From NCBI RefSeq assembly GCF_030272615.1, contig NC_081415.1, positions 597,125,335 to 597,189,334 of the forward strand: DNA of 64,000 nucleotides, given 5' to 3'. Origin of the DNA: Cryptomeria japonica (Eukaryota > Streptophyta > Pinopsida > Cupressales > Cupressaceae). Positions 23,831 to 34,986 of this stretch are shown one piece after another. How positions within the stretch are numbered: the stretch's first letter is position 1; each line of letters begins with the position of its first letter. A program made the translations under genes and the position numbers. The notes under the pieces are model-generated. The model worked only from the letters and a program-made list of their open reading frames with translations. It searched no databases and was not told the DNA's origin.

Positions 23831-24145
23831 ATTGAAAATTTTCATAACCAGTGCGTGTTCTGAAAATTCAAGAATGTGCTAGGCTTGGTAACACCAAGCC
23901 TAGCCAAAAAGAATTAAAAAAACAAAAAGTTCCTCAAAACCCATACTAGTTTTGAGGAATATTATGTCTTATAATAAAAAATACGAGTTTTGAGAAACAT
24001 TATATTTTTTGGTAACCTGCGGGTTTTGGCCATTTTCAACGCCAAAACTGGTGGAACAGTAGCAAAAGGAAGCCAAAAAACCACAGAACCCGCATGGGTT
24101 TGGAATCATTTTGGATTTTTCCAGCATTAAGAGCAATTTTCAATA
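23831..24145. repeat. Hairpin-rich region upstream of gene 1
   Basis: A perfect 12-base stem with a 3-base loop is formed by GCTAGGCTTGGT (23878-23889) and ACCAAGCCTAGC (23893-23904). A second stem, CCTCAAAAC (23933-23941) with GTTTTGAGG (23951-23959), follows. No frame is present. This may be near the left end of the putative DNA transposon, but no terminal inverted repeat was paired. Confidence 0.6.
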
Positions 24146-24960
24146 ATGGCACCCCGTCGAACAAGTAAGATTTGATTGGTTTGATTATTTATGTTTGCAT
24201 TTTAATTGAAGTAGGGTTTTTTAATTCATTTAAGTTTTGTTTTTATTAATTTGATGTCAGATTCTACAAGCAATCCCCAAAAATGAAATAGACAACAAAG
24301 ACCTCCTCCTACACAAGCAACACAAGCAAACCCTGTAAACATTGTACATGAGCAACAAGAAAACCCTCAAGACGTTGCTCCACAACCACAAAATCCTCAA
24401 AATGTTGCTCCTCAACAACCACTGCCACCCTGAAACCCTCCACATCCTCCATTAGATCATTTAGATGCCACACAAGATGATCTCATCAATCGCCTTACAC
24501 AAAATAGTGCCTAAATTTCTATATTGGTGAAAAGGTTGAGGTCCTCTAGTCTTGAGCACCACTCAACCCTCACCACAATGCTAGAAACAATGGCCAATAG
24601 TACAAATGAGGTATCTAGGGAGGTTACAAAATGGGGTTCATGGAGGGATATATGTCCAAAATTTTATGCGGATGGGTTGTCATATGATTAACTGAAGAAA
24701 AAGAGCATACTTAAAGATGACACGTGTTCTCTTTTCACCGATCCTATTACCAGTAACAACCTAAAACTCAATACGACTTAGTTTCCTATACATTGGTGTG
24801 CTCATGCTAGGCTGAAAGAATATTTTTAGGATAAGTGATATATGGTCTTTGAGAAAACACCTTGTAATAATTGGGAGGTCCCTCTATATTTTTTGAGAAA
24901 GTTGTATTGTGAGTTTATCCTCGGGGTAAAAGTACAAACCTGTGTCACACTTTTACAAAG
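24146..24960 (+). pseudogene. Gene 1: Pro/Gln-rich protein with a conserved C-terminal domain, unknown
   Basis: Exon 1 is 24146-24164 (MAPRRT). A GTAAGA donor at 24165, an acceptor ending ATGTCAG at 24260 and a phase-1 junction lead into exon 2. From 24263 one single frame runs for about 690 bases with seven stops (24284, 24431, 24512, 24689, 24779, 24827, 24836) and no frameshift. The first third is Pro/Gln/Asn-rich, with PPPTQATQANP and repeated NPQ-VAPQ motifs. Then come SLEHHSTLTTMLETM, WGSWRDICPKFYADG, HWCAHARLKEYF and NWEVPLYFLRKLYCEFI. I do not know the family. Such a preserved frame with only stop mutations shows a recently functional gene, perhaps a transposon accessory protein, given gene 2 on the same strand 1.7 kb downstream. 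Confidence 0.55.
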
Positions 24961-26639
24961 GAAAAAGCTAACACAACAATAACTATTCAATTTCGTCGCC
25001 ATAAAAGTGTCATTTGCATTTTGAATTTGAAGATGATGTAAACTGATGAAATGTGTAAAATTGGTTGAAGTTTAAGTCTACTATTTTTTGAAAGAAAAAA
25101 ATTCAATAGTTTATATGTTTTTTTAAGCTTTAAAGTCCATTTTTTTTATTGTTGAAAACAGGGGGTTTAGTTCCCACCTCAAAAGAAAATGTAAATCAAC
25201 TTCTTTTTTTTTCTGATTTTGATATCCGTTATAGATCACATATTTATAGAGTGCATGAAAAAAAAAAATATATTTGATGTATATTTTCTTTGTAATAGCA
25301 TTTGGAAGTCGAATACACCAGAATTTGACAGTTTTTGTCTCCCACCACAATTTGTCTATTCAATTTATGATAATCAAAAAACTAAAAATACATTTTTTGA
25401 GAAGACTCTTTCTTCTAGTGAACCATATTTTTTTCAATTTTTTTTGAAGTGATTCGATATATTTTTTTGTTTTTCAAAGCAACATATTATCGAACAAAAG
25501 AATACCTAGTTGTAGTATTTTTAATTTTTTATATATTAAATGTAATCAAAACATTAAAAAAATTATATGAGTAGAATCGTGACTTCAATCTCTACAAAAG
25601 GGTATTTTAAATTTTTTTAATAAGTTTAATTTACCTATTGAATTTTGTTGCAGAGTGACAAGTTTGAGAAAATCATCATTTTTGTTGATGTGGCTGCCAC
25701 TTGGCATTCCACATAGGCCGTTTCGGCCAAAACTGTGAGGGTCGACGCGACCGATAGTACAAGCGACCGGTCACTTGAACTACATATTAAAAAGAGTTAT
25801 TTTTCCCTTAAGAAAACCAAAACAATCAAGTATGAAAATAATAAGAGTTATTTTTGCAAAAAACCATTTTTTTTTTCAAATAAAGTGGCATTTTGGAGCG
25901 AGTAGGAAGATTATAAAGGGGCGAATATTTCTAATTTTATAAAGGGGTGAATATTTCTAATTTTATAAAAGGGCAAAGATTTTGAAATTCTTTTCGGAAG
26001 GCATCTACCCTTTCCAAGTATGTTATTTTAAATTATTTTTTCAATCATGCTTAATTTACAATATTAGATTTTTTTTGGAAATTAAATATTTTTTAGATTA
26101 AATTTAAAACTTTATTTTATTATTCATTAATTACGCTTCAATCATTTATTTTCAATTATTGTTATTAATGTTATTAAATCATGTTCATTGTACATTGCAT
26201 AATCAAATGTAGAATCCAATACTTGACTCAAATTCTCTATATATTAGCTAAGTGATTTCAAGCAATTAATGTTATTAAATCATGTTCATATGTACATTAC
26301 ATATAGTGAAATGTATTTAATTAAAGTATACTTAATTTCTTACTTTTTATCAATGCTCCTAAATTTCTTGAGCCTTATTTTTTTATTTTCTAAATTATAA
26401 AAGTTGGACTTCAAGTTGAAAATGATCTAAATGGATGAAATTTACACATGTTAAGTTTAAGAATGCAAAATTATTTATACATTTCACTAATTACATTTTT
26501 TTTGTTAAGAACTGAGGAAAAGTGACTCTGATATATAACCTTTTTAGTTAAAAGCACTATATTTTGAATATCTGCATATTTGCATGTTTTGTTTTTAGGT
26601 TCAAAGCACAAAATTTTGAAGATCTAAATATTTTTTGCA
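24961..26639. other. AT-rich spacer between gene 1 and gene 2
   Basis: No convincing frame. It holds a 26-base unit repeated three times (25911-25988, TTATAAAGGGG(C/T)GAATATTTCTAATT) and a CpG-bearing patch at 25725-25785 that includes GGTCGACGCGACC. Long A/T runs occur elsewhere. It may carry the promoter of gene 2. Confidence 0.5.
25911..25988. repeat. Short tandem repeat, 26-bp unit, three copies
   Basis: Copies start at 25911, 25937 and 25963. The third copy is the most diverged. Confidence 0.85.
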
Positions 26640-28408
26640 ATGGAGAATAAGAGGACTAGATCAAGGTTGTATGATCGTAAAAGGGATGATAAGATGAAAG
26701 GTCATACAAAACATAGTCAACAACAATCCGTTGTTGTTCAAGATCAACCTGATGATGTTCAAGAAACATCTACTCAGGTACAAGATGAAATTTTTTTTTC
26801 TGGTATGGAAAATTTGATGGAAATGGATGAAGATAGTCTTTTCAATGAAATTCCATCTAAAGATATGATACCTAAAAGCACATTAAAATTGCATTGTAAT
26901 AAATTGTGGGATGGTTATTTTAAAAATAAGTCTATTATTGGAAGAGCACAATTATTTGCTAAGTTATTTAGTAAAAGGGAAATGAAACCTGTTTTGGAGT
27001 TGTTGGGTGTTGGTAATAAGAAAATTTCTCCTAATACATTAGTAAAATAAACTATAATTGAAAATTTACAAGAAGCATTGAATTGTATTGACAATACAAG
27101 TCGAGGTATTGATTTAAGTGTTGCACGTAGAGCATTGATGACAATGATTACTAGTAAGGAATTGACTCGTAGAAAACAAGTTAATATAATTTCTCAATTA
27201 ATGCATGTATCTAGAAGAATTGTTCAAAGATACATTAGGAAGAGAAATATGTTGGATGAAAACATTGAAAAGACTTGGGTAAATATATGTAGGGTTCCTA
27301 GAAAAGACAAAATTTCTGAAGATGTAAAAAGACAGGTCATTGATTATTGGACCAACCAATCTCATGTTTCTTCCAATAGAAGGGATACTATACAGATGAT
27401 AGATGAAGATGATAAAAATATTACACATCCAAAACATTTCTTAGATACAACACAAAGTGAATTGTTTGAAGCATTCAAGCAAGAATTTTCAAATGTAAAG
27501 ATTTAGCAAAGGATGTTTGAGAGATTTTGTCCTTTCTTTGTACGCATAAATAAGGTACATGAAACTTGTTGTCGAAATGATGTTGAATTTCATCTACACT
27601 TGCAGTCATATAAGAAGTTCATGGCAACAATTAATCCAAATCTAGTCATTCCTACAAGTACAACACAATTTATGAAGTCTATTTTATGTGATAAATTAGA
27701 AGATTCAGATGAGTTCAAAATAAAATGTATAAAGGTGAATGCAATGATTGTGGATTTTTGAGTAAGTTTGTGTTGCAAACTGAGAATATTGATATTCATG
27801 CACTAGTTATATGGAAGAGATTTGAATATGAGACATACCAAAGTAAGTCAAGAACTGAATCCAAAAAAATTATGTTGAAAGAGAGTGAATTGCCCTACAT
27901 TCAGTTTATAGATAGCTTTCGTAATATGATATATCCACATATCCAACATTGTCATGGTGCAAGATGGTAGGCTATATAGTTTCATGATTCAAAGAATTGT
28001 TTTCCACTAGGTTGTATTCTTTCAATTTTAGATTTCTTTGAGAACTATATGTTTAGTCCTCACACAAAAACTCAAAGTCGATATTATCATTCTGATCAAG
28101 TTGCAATATTTGTACAAGTTCTTTATAGACATGCACAGTTTCATGTGGATGGTATAGAGAGTACTGAAAATGAACGCATTATCATCAAGGAGGTCCATTT
28201 CTATATCAGTGATGATATGTGTCATGATAGGAGCTATGTAGGACATTGTTTTGGAATGTTTTTTAAAGATATTAAAGATCATGGGATAGAATGTACACAA
28301 CATTGGATTTGGTCAGATAGATGTGCCGGTAAGTATATTAGATTTGAAATTGATTATTTAAGTTGGTTTTTTTATTATATATGATTTGATTGTATATAAC
28401 ATGTCAAA

Positions 28409-28448
<40 letters not shown>

Positions 28449-29806
28449 AATCATGTCAGGGTAATTTAAGTCTGCAAAAGCTTTTAACTAATTATCCCTA
28501 CAACATGCTCGACATAGCATAAAGTTTTTGTGGAGATTCTTTGAGAGTGGACATGGAAAATGAGAGCATGATGGAGCAGGAGCATGTGTGAAGCGTGCAC
28601 TTCACCAACATGAACTTGCAGGTAAGTTCTCTTCATATTTGTGTACAAGTTTAATTCTCTTCATATTTGTGTACAGTTTTAATTCTCTTCATATATATAT
28701 ATATATATCTATGTGTGTGTGTATGTACATTTGGGTTGTCCAATTTTCTAAAGAAAGAGCTTTTGTACAGGTAACACCATATGTAATTCTAATGATATTA
28801 TTGAGTGGTGCAAAAATCATTTTACTGGCCGTGATACAACTTACAACAAGTGTTATTTTTGGGAAGTTAAAGGTATATATATACTTAAACATTCAAGTGT
28901 TCTTGAATTATTTTTAAAATTTGTGTATATATATATGTGTGTGTGTATGAAATGAACTAAAATTGACTAAATAATTTTTGTATATTGTCAATCAATTAAT
29001 GGTATTAAAAGTTTCCATCAAGTCATGACTACGGGATTTAGCAAGCCTCATGTTACTCTTGCAAGAGGAAAATAATGCTTTTGTGTTGATTGCATTGTGA
29101 ACAACACAGATACTCATTGTCAAAATATTGCTAGTGGATATGTTTTGCAATGGGAAATGAAAGAATTTTACACAATGCCTCCTTACGAAGATAGTGACAT
29201 TATTGATATTCATGATCCTCTATATTCAGCTGATTATGAACGTGTTTCTAATTTAGTTGTTACAGGTGCGTGCATGTGCATATTTTGTAAATTATATATA
29301 TGTACATGTACAAATTTCTAAATTCTTATTTAATTTAATATTGTTCAAAATTAATTTAAAAATGTGTAATGAACTAATATTGCTTGAAATATATATACAT
29401 GTGCTTTATTTTCATAGGTGATATTTTTGCAGTGATTGTTGATCTTGACAATACTGAAAGTGTAGATTATTATCTACTAAGATGCACACAACCAAAATGT
29501 AAGTTATTGGAATCAGTTAGTGATGATGATGGGCAACAATATCCCATTGGTTCAGTTGTTGTTGAAGGCACCTATTATCAACACATAAAGATAGATACAA
29601 ATGGTGTAACATTCATTGAGTATATGTCTGGCCAAAAAGTTCTACACTACAGTCACTTAGTAATAGTGACAAGATTGTAGTTGGAGACATTGCCAAAAAG
29701 AGGACGTGGCAACCAAAAGTGGAGGTTGCCTATTGAAGATCATGAAAAAAAATTAGAAATTATAAAAGATAGGGAGGATCCAGATTATACGTACCACAAG
29801 CTTTAA
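26640..29806 (+). pseudogene. Gene 2: five-exon DDE-transposase-like protein, inactivated by stops
   Basis: Proposed exons are 26640-28328, 28460-28621, 28771-28872, about 29002-29265 and 29418-29806. All four introns are phase 1; three have GT donors and AG acceptors, and the third intron's acceptor is degraded. Exon 1 encodes a basic N end, a helix-turn-helix-like stretch (VSRRIVQRYIRKR), FERFCPFFVR, a GECNDCG Cys pair, HFYISDDMCHD (28208-28216 for SDD) and QHWIWSDRCAG (Asp 28316). Exon 2 has FFESGHGK, a stop, then EHDGAGACVKR (Asp 28570). Exon 5 has DYYLLRCTQPKC and VVVEGTYY. About 870 codons. The spaced acidic motifs and the GHGK-DGAG block resemble a transposase-like family I recall from invertebrate genomes; the superfamily is uncertain. 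About ten stops, nearly all TAG/TAA at likely Gln codons, and one frameshift near 27715 inactivate it. Confidence 0.6.
28412..28445. repeat. (TA)n microsatellite in intron 1 of gene 2
   Basis: Uninterrupted alternating TA for about 34 bases inside the first intron. Confidence 0.95.
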
Positions 29807-30079
29807 GTTCACTTGTCATGTTTGAACAAGTAAATTATATGAGATAGGTCTTATTTTGATAAACTCATATATATATTTAGATATTTCTAGACATGTGTAG
29901 CAATTTGGATAAATTGTGGAAATTTAGTTTTGTTGTTGCACATTTATTTTACGTTTTATACTATGATTTTACATGTTTTATTCTTAAATTAAATATTTTG
30001 TGTCTATGCATTGAACATGTATACATAGTGATTTTAATTTTTAATTTTATTTATGTGTATGGATTTATTTCATTACATG
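29807..30079. other. Region 3' of gene 2
   Basis: AT-rich. Several possible polyadenylation-like AATAAA variants but none decisive. No gene. Confidence 0.4.
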
Positions 30080-31415
30080 TTGCCTTAAGGGGTCCTTTAA
30101 ACACATGTATGGATTCATTTATATTTGTACACATGCATGGATTCATTTTATTCATCTATGTATTCATTTAATTTTTATTTACACATGTATAGTTTCATTT
30201 AATTATTTTGTATATATAGTTACACATGTATATATAGTTACACGGGTAGCTTGAATTTTCAATGTGTGAACCACCTATTAAATCATCTTTAAATATATGT
30301 CTTAAGGGGATATTTGTGTCATGGATTCATTTATATTTTTACACATGCATGGATTCGTTTTATTCATCTATGTACATTCATTTAATTTGTATTTACACAT
30401 ATTTAATTATGTTGTTTGGATTCATCTAATTATGTTGTCTTAAGGTGTTTTAAGTGGTATTAAGGGGATATTTGTGTCATGTATATAGGTTCGTTAAGTT
30501 TAAATATATAGATATAAGTTCATTAAATTTTTGAAGTTCATTAAACATACATAAACACTTAACTAAAATGAACAACTAAATTAAATTTTACCGACTAAAT
30601 TTGTATGCTTAAGGGGATTTAACTAAAATGAACAACTAATTATGATGTCTTAAGGTGTTTTAAGTGGTCTTAAGGGGATTTAAGGGGATATTTGCATCAT
30701 TGATTCTTTTATATTTTTACACATGCATGGATTCATTTTATTCATCTATGTACATTCATTTAATTTATATTTACACATATATTGTTTCATTTAATTATGT
30801 TGTTTGGATTCATCTAATTATGTTGTCCTAAGGTGTTTTAAGTGGTCTTAAGGGGATATTTGCGTCATTGATTCTTTTATAGTTTTATACATGCATGGAT
30901 TCATTTTTTTCATATATGTACATTCATTCAATTTGTATTTACACATATATTGTTTCATTTAATTATGTTGTTTGGATTCATCTAATTATGTTGTCCTAAG
31001 GTGTTTTAAGTGGTCTTAAGGGGATTTAAGGGGATATTTGCGTCATTGATTCTTTAATATTTTTACACATGCATGTATTCGTTTTATTCATCTATGTAAA
31101 TTCATTTAATTTATATTTACACATATATTGTTTCATTTAATTATGTTGTTTGGATTCATCTAATTATGTTGTCCTAAGGTGTTTTAAGTGGTCTTAAGGG
31201 GATTTAAGGGGATATTTGTGTCATTGATTCTTTTATATTTTTACACATGCATGGATTCGTTTTATTCATTTGTGTACATTCATTTAATTTATATTTACAC
31301 ATATATTGTTTCATTTAATTATGTTGTTTGGATTCATCTAATTATGTTGTCCTAAGGTGTTTTAAGTGATTTTAAGGGGATTTAAGGGGATATTTGCATC
31401 ATGGATATAAGTTCA
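30080..31415. repeat. Tandem array, unit about 177 bp, five to six copies
   Basis: The marker TGTTGTCCTAAGGTGTTTTAAGT recurs at 30821, 30989, 31168 and 31345 (spacing 168, 179, 177), with diverged copies at about 30433 and 30640. Each unit also holds ACACATGCATGGATTC, TTTACACATATATTGTTTCATTTAATTATGTTG and a TTAAGGGGATTTAAGGGGATA block. The 168-base copy lacks one TTAAGGGGA repeat. A flanking segment, AAGTTCATTAA...CACTTAACTAAAATGAACAACTAAATTAAATTTTA, occurs at about 30520-30600 and again at 31411-31500, so there is also a repeat of roughly 900 bases. Coding potential is absent. Confidence 0.85.
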
Positions 31416-31619
31416 TTAATTTTTTGAAGTAAGTTCATTAAACATGTACATAAACACTTAACTAAAATGAACAACTAAATTAAATTTTAACGACTAAATT
31501 TCTTTAAAAACGAACAACTAAAATATACATAAACACTTAACTTTCACACACACATACAATTAACTAGAACACTTAACTAAATTCAAATGACTTAGAGATT
31601 CTATCATTTAAACACTTAA

Positions 31620-31622
<3 letters not shown>

Positions 31623-31652
<30 letters not shown>
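31623..31652. repeat. (TG)15 microsatellite
   Basis: Perfect TG alternation for 30 bases. Confidence 0.97.
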
Positions 31653-31659
<7 letters not shown>

Positions 31660-31857
31660 GTATGAAATGTATATCTATCTAACACATACAAATATATGTC
31701 TATCTATCACATGTACACATGTATTAAATGTCTAGTACACACACACATGAAATATGGAAAATCAATATCTAGTACACATACGCATATGAAATGTGTACAA
31801 TACACATGTATGAAATGTCTAGTACACATGTACAAATATAAAATGACTATAAAATGT

Positions 31858-31858
<1 letters not shown>

Positions 31859-31906
<48 letters not shown>
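31859..31906. repeat. (CA)24 microsatellite
   Basis: Perfect CA alternation for 48 bases, 206 bases after the complementary (TG)15 tract, so the two could pair as an inverted repeat. Confidence 0.97.
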
Positions 31907-31912
<6 letters not shown>

Positions 31913-31919
31913 AACAATG

Positions 31920-32590
31920 GGTCACTCAGGGCCCTGTCCTAAACCATGTCATGATCCATGCACTTGTAATAGAGTATGCACGCATAAAATCATACATTAA
32001 ACATTTAATTTGAATGTACTAGAGTAAATTTTTTTAAGTAACATAGATTATGAGCATTTGTACGTAGACAAGCATACCTCTGAAGAGTCTCTAGCATCAC
32101 CACCATGTGCATGCAGGATTCTAGGACGTCTATGTGACGAGGAGCTCAACCTGCGTGATAGTGGTGCATCCTGCAATGTTGAAATTTTGTTAGATATACC
32201 TACACATATATTTATAACTTGGAACCTAACCCTTTAAATATAGAACTTAAATATTTAAAAATAATTAATTTAAAGTTATAATGTATACCTGTGTCTCCTC
32301 ATGAATAGGGCCGGTGGCAATGTGCAAATCCTCAAACATCGCCCCATGCGCCTACAATAGAGTATGCATGCATAAACTCATATATTAATTTAACATTTAA
32401 TTTGAATATAGAGTGATTTTTTTAAAGTAACATATATATTAAGAGCATATGTGTAGACAAACATACCTCTGAAGGGTCTCTAACATCACCACCATGTGCA
32501 TGCAGGATTCTAGGACATCTATGTGACGAGGAGGCCAACCTGCGTAATAGTGGTGCATCCTGAAATTTCATTAGATATACATACATACAC
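31920..32590 (-). pseudogene. Duplicated exon-like unit of an unknown minus-strand gene
   Basis: A segment of about 210 bases at 31975-32180 is repeated at 32365-32575. In each the minus strand shows an acceptor-like CAG or a Cys-poor lead, then GATGCACCACTA..., encoding DAPLxRRLxSSSHRxPRILH and AHGGDxRDxSE, followed by a GTATGC/GTATGT donor-like site. Between them a separate short exon-like piece at about 32291-32353 encodes AHGAMFEDLHIATGPIHEE, with TTGTAG before it and GTATAC after it; a degraded copy of that piece is at about 31920-31960. So two short exons appear to have been duplicated together. The protein is not recognised. The right end is fused to the truncated LTR of element G. Confidence 0.45.
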
Positions 32591-32952
32591 ATGTGTTCTC
32601 TTCTGGTCCTAAAACTTCCAGCGACGCACGGATCTGAACCTGTACCTAAAGCCAAAAAAGAGGGTTTGGGTGGCTATATAAAGTTTTACCTTAGTCAAAA
32701 CCTCGTGTTGGTGATTTCCACCTCCATGAATAGTCGATAATGTACTGAAAATGTGTGTGCAAGAACCTTGTGTGTGTGCAAGATCCTAAGAATGAAAGTA
32801 AACAACCTAGAGCAACCCTAAAGAGTAAACCCTAATTGCTTATAATTGACAAAGTAAATGCTCTAAATCCATAATACAAAGTGATCTAAAGAATGAATGT
32901 GAATCAAGATGAAGCTTATGCAATGATATGTAAACAACCTGAAACCATACAC

Positions 32953-33316
32953 TGTTAGAGTTATCTTGTATTAGCTAATAATTATTTATTTAATTATTAC
33001 TCTATTAAACTCTACGCTTAAGCTAAACTTAGGCATTTAATAAATATTGTAGGTATTTAATAATTATTCTAATTATTAAATTCACATTATCCCTTTAGGG
33101 TTTCTTTAGGGTTGCATATATTTAGGGTTTCTATTATCCTTTTATAAGGATTGTATTGTACTTGTTCATTAAATCGATTCCCTTTCTGAATGATAATCTT
33201 CTTCTTCGGAGCATTTATGCTTTTTTGCTTTATGTGCCTCCATTCTTCTCTTGTGATAGGTATTTGCATGCAGGTGTTCTTGGGATCTCTGAAGTTGTAT
33301 TTCCTCAACTTCTTCA
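32953..33316 (+). repeat. 5' LTR of element C
   Basis: 364 bases, TGTTAGAGTTATCTTGTATT to ...CTCAACTTCTTCA. Confidence 0.93.
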
Positions 33317-33329
33317 TGGTATCAGAGCC
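33317..33329 (+). other. Primer binding site of element C
   Basis: TGGTATCAGAGCC immediately after the LTR: tRNA-Met type, with no spacer. Confidence 0.9.
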
Positions 33330-34986
33330 TACATCTGTTGCTGCTTGTTCCTGATTTTTTGGAGGAGGGTTTCAAGTTTTTTTAGAATTTTTTATTGGAT
33401 CTGGGGTAGCTATTTTGTTTCTGATCATTTTGGGCTCAAACGGACCTCACCGTTGAGCTTAAAACGCCCCAAAACCCCCATTTCCATATAAAATTTGTCA
33501 AATTTGGGTTCTGAAATTTTTTTATTTTTTTTTCGTCAAAAAAATTATTAAAAAAAAAATCAGACTAGTTTGAGCCAAAACAGATCTCACCATTGGCTTT
33601 CAAAGGGCGTTTCCATTCATTTTGATATATAATTCAACCTATTTTGGTGACAAGTGCATCTGGGCCATGATTTTTTCATTGGTACGCTTTACGAGGCACA
33701 AAAATCCGTACAACTGTACCTGCAAATGCATCAGAAAATTTTCATCAATTTTTTTTTTTTTACCCCTTTTATGCCTTAAAAGAGGGTTTTTTTTTCTTTT
33801 GGCCATATCTTGGGCATACAGAGTCATTTTTTCGAAAACGAATAGCATCGAAAATCTAGTTTCGAGTCGGACCTTGTTATGTTGGTATTTTTTTCCAATT
33901 TTTTTGTTTGACTATATTTTTTTCAAGTCAAAGTGGGGTCTCTTTTTTGCACTCCAGGAGATAGAGAATGAGCATCTAAACTTCATTTTTCAAAAACTTT
34001 ATATCATTGGAAAGATTGTTTTGTGCACTTTCCAGCCATAGGAGTTTTATTTCCAGATTCTGCTCCATGCATATTTTATTCGGTTTTTTTCTTTTTAGCA
34101 CTCTGGTGGATATCTTGGTTGTTTCAGGTCCTGGGATCTCTTCTCTGGGTAGGATGTCTCTATTTTGGATCTCGTTTCTATTTCCAGTCTTCTTATCATT
34201 GTATCTTATATTTATGCAAACGCATTGAGATAAAGTGTCATCATGCATTGTTTACATGGAATCTTGCACCTCTTGTGTCTTATTGTACATGCACTACTTA
34301 TAAAGTGCCATGGGGGGGTTGATTTTTGCCTTGTTTTCCATCTACCATTGTCCAATGAGTGTTCCTTCCACGACATTCACCTCATGATGTGTGTCAAGTG
34401 AGTGTTCCTTCCACGACACCATGTACTTTCTCTGCACCCTTGATGTTCCTGGTTCGTCATCATGTAGTTATTGTTGGTCGTTCTTTTTAGTGTTCCTGTC
34501 CCTCTCCCTTTTCAGAATTATGGGGAGGTTTTTCCTGTTGGTTCTAATGCTTCCTTGGTTTGATTGATCAACTCTTCAAGCTTTGGTGTCTCATGCCATC
34601 TGTATCTTTGAGTTCAATTGTTTGCCTTTGTTTGCCATCTGATTCGAGTAGTGTCATTTGAGGGCACTCATGCAGATTACAGTCTTCTCTACCTGGTCAT
34701 GTTCTATTTCAGTGGAGGTTCTTTAGATCAGCAGTTACTCTTCGACAGTGTTTGCAGTTATTTCCTACTTCAGTGGTGTTCTTCTTTCTTTTCCATCTCT
34801 TTTTGGAGTAGAGTTTTTTTCCCACGTGGTTTCCTCTATTTCTCCATTTCATAGAGATTTGGTTGTGATTGGGTACCTCATCAGGTCTTGTTGTCGGGAC
34901 CCAAATTTGCCTTCATCATGTAGTTGCATTTTTTGCTTCATGCATTTAGTTTTTTAGCTACTCTGTAAGTTCATCTTAAGGGGGGG
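33330..34986 (+). other. Element C interior, non-coding
   Basis: Homologous to the interior of element B on the other strand, for example the stretch around 34618-34960. Several frames of 60-140 codons are open (33622-34041, 34618-34854), but they are Phe/Ser/Ile-rich, overlap in different phases and match no domain. Ends with the polypurine tract CATCTTAAGGGGGG (34973-34986). Confidence 0.7.

Noticed and set aside
24010-25770. GGCC...GCCAAAACTG motifs at 24010-24055 and 25707-25732 as terminal inverted repeats of a DNA transposon
   Set aside because: They are partly in direct rather than inverted orientation and too short and diverged to support an end.
28588-28917. Plus-strand open frame in the middle of gene 2
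   Set aside because: It runs through a proposed intron and a TA/TG-rich stretch; the exon reading in another phase fits the protein better.
30080-31415. CRISPR-like array
   Set aside because: Units are directly tandem without spacers, AT-rich and about 177 bases long; this is a eukaryotic satellite-type repeat.
31696-32013. Open frames across the CA/TG tracts as genes
   Set aside because: They are produced by the microsatellite (Thr-His or Cys-Val runs) and have no other support.
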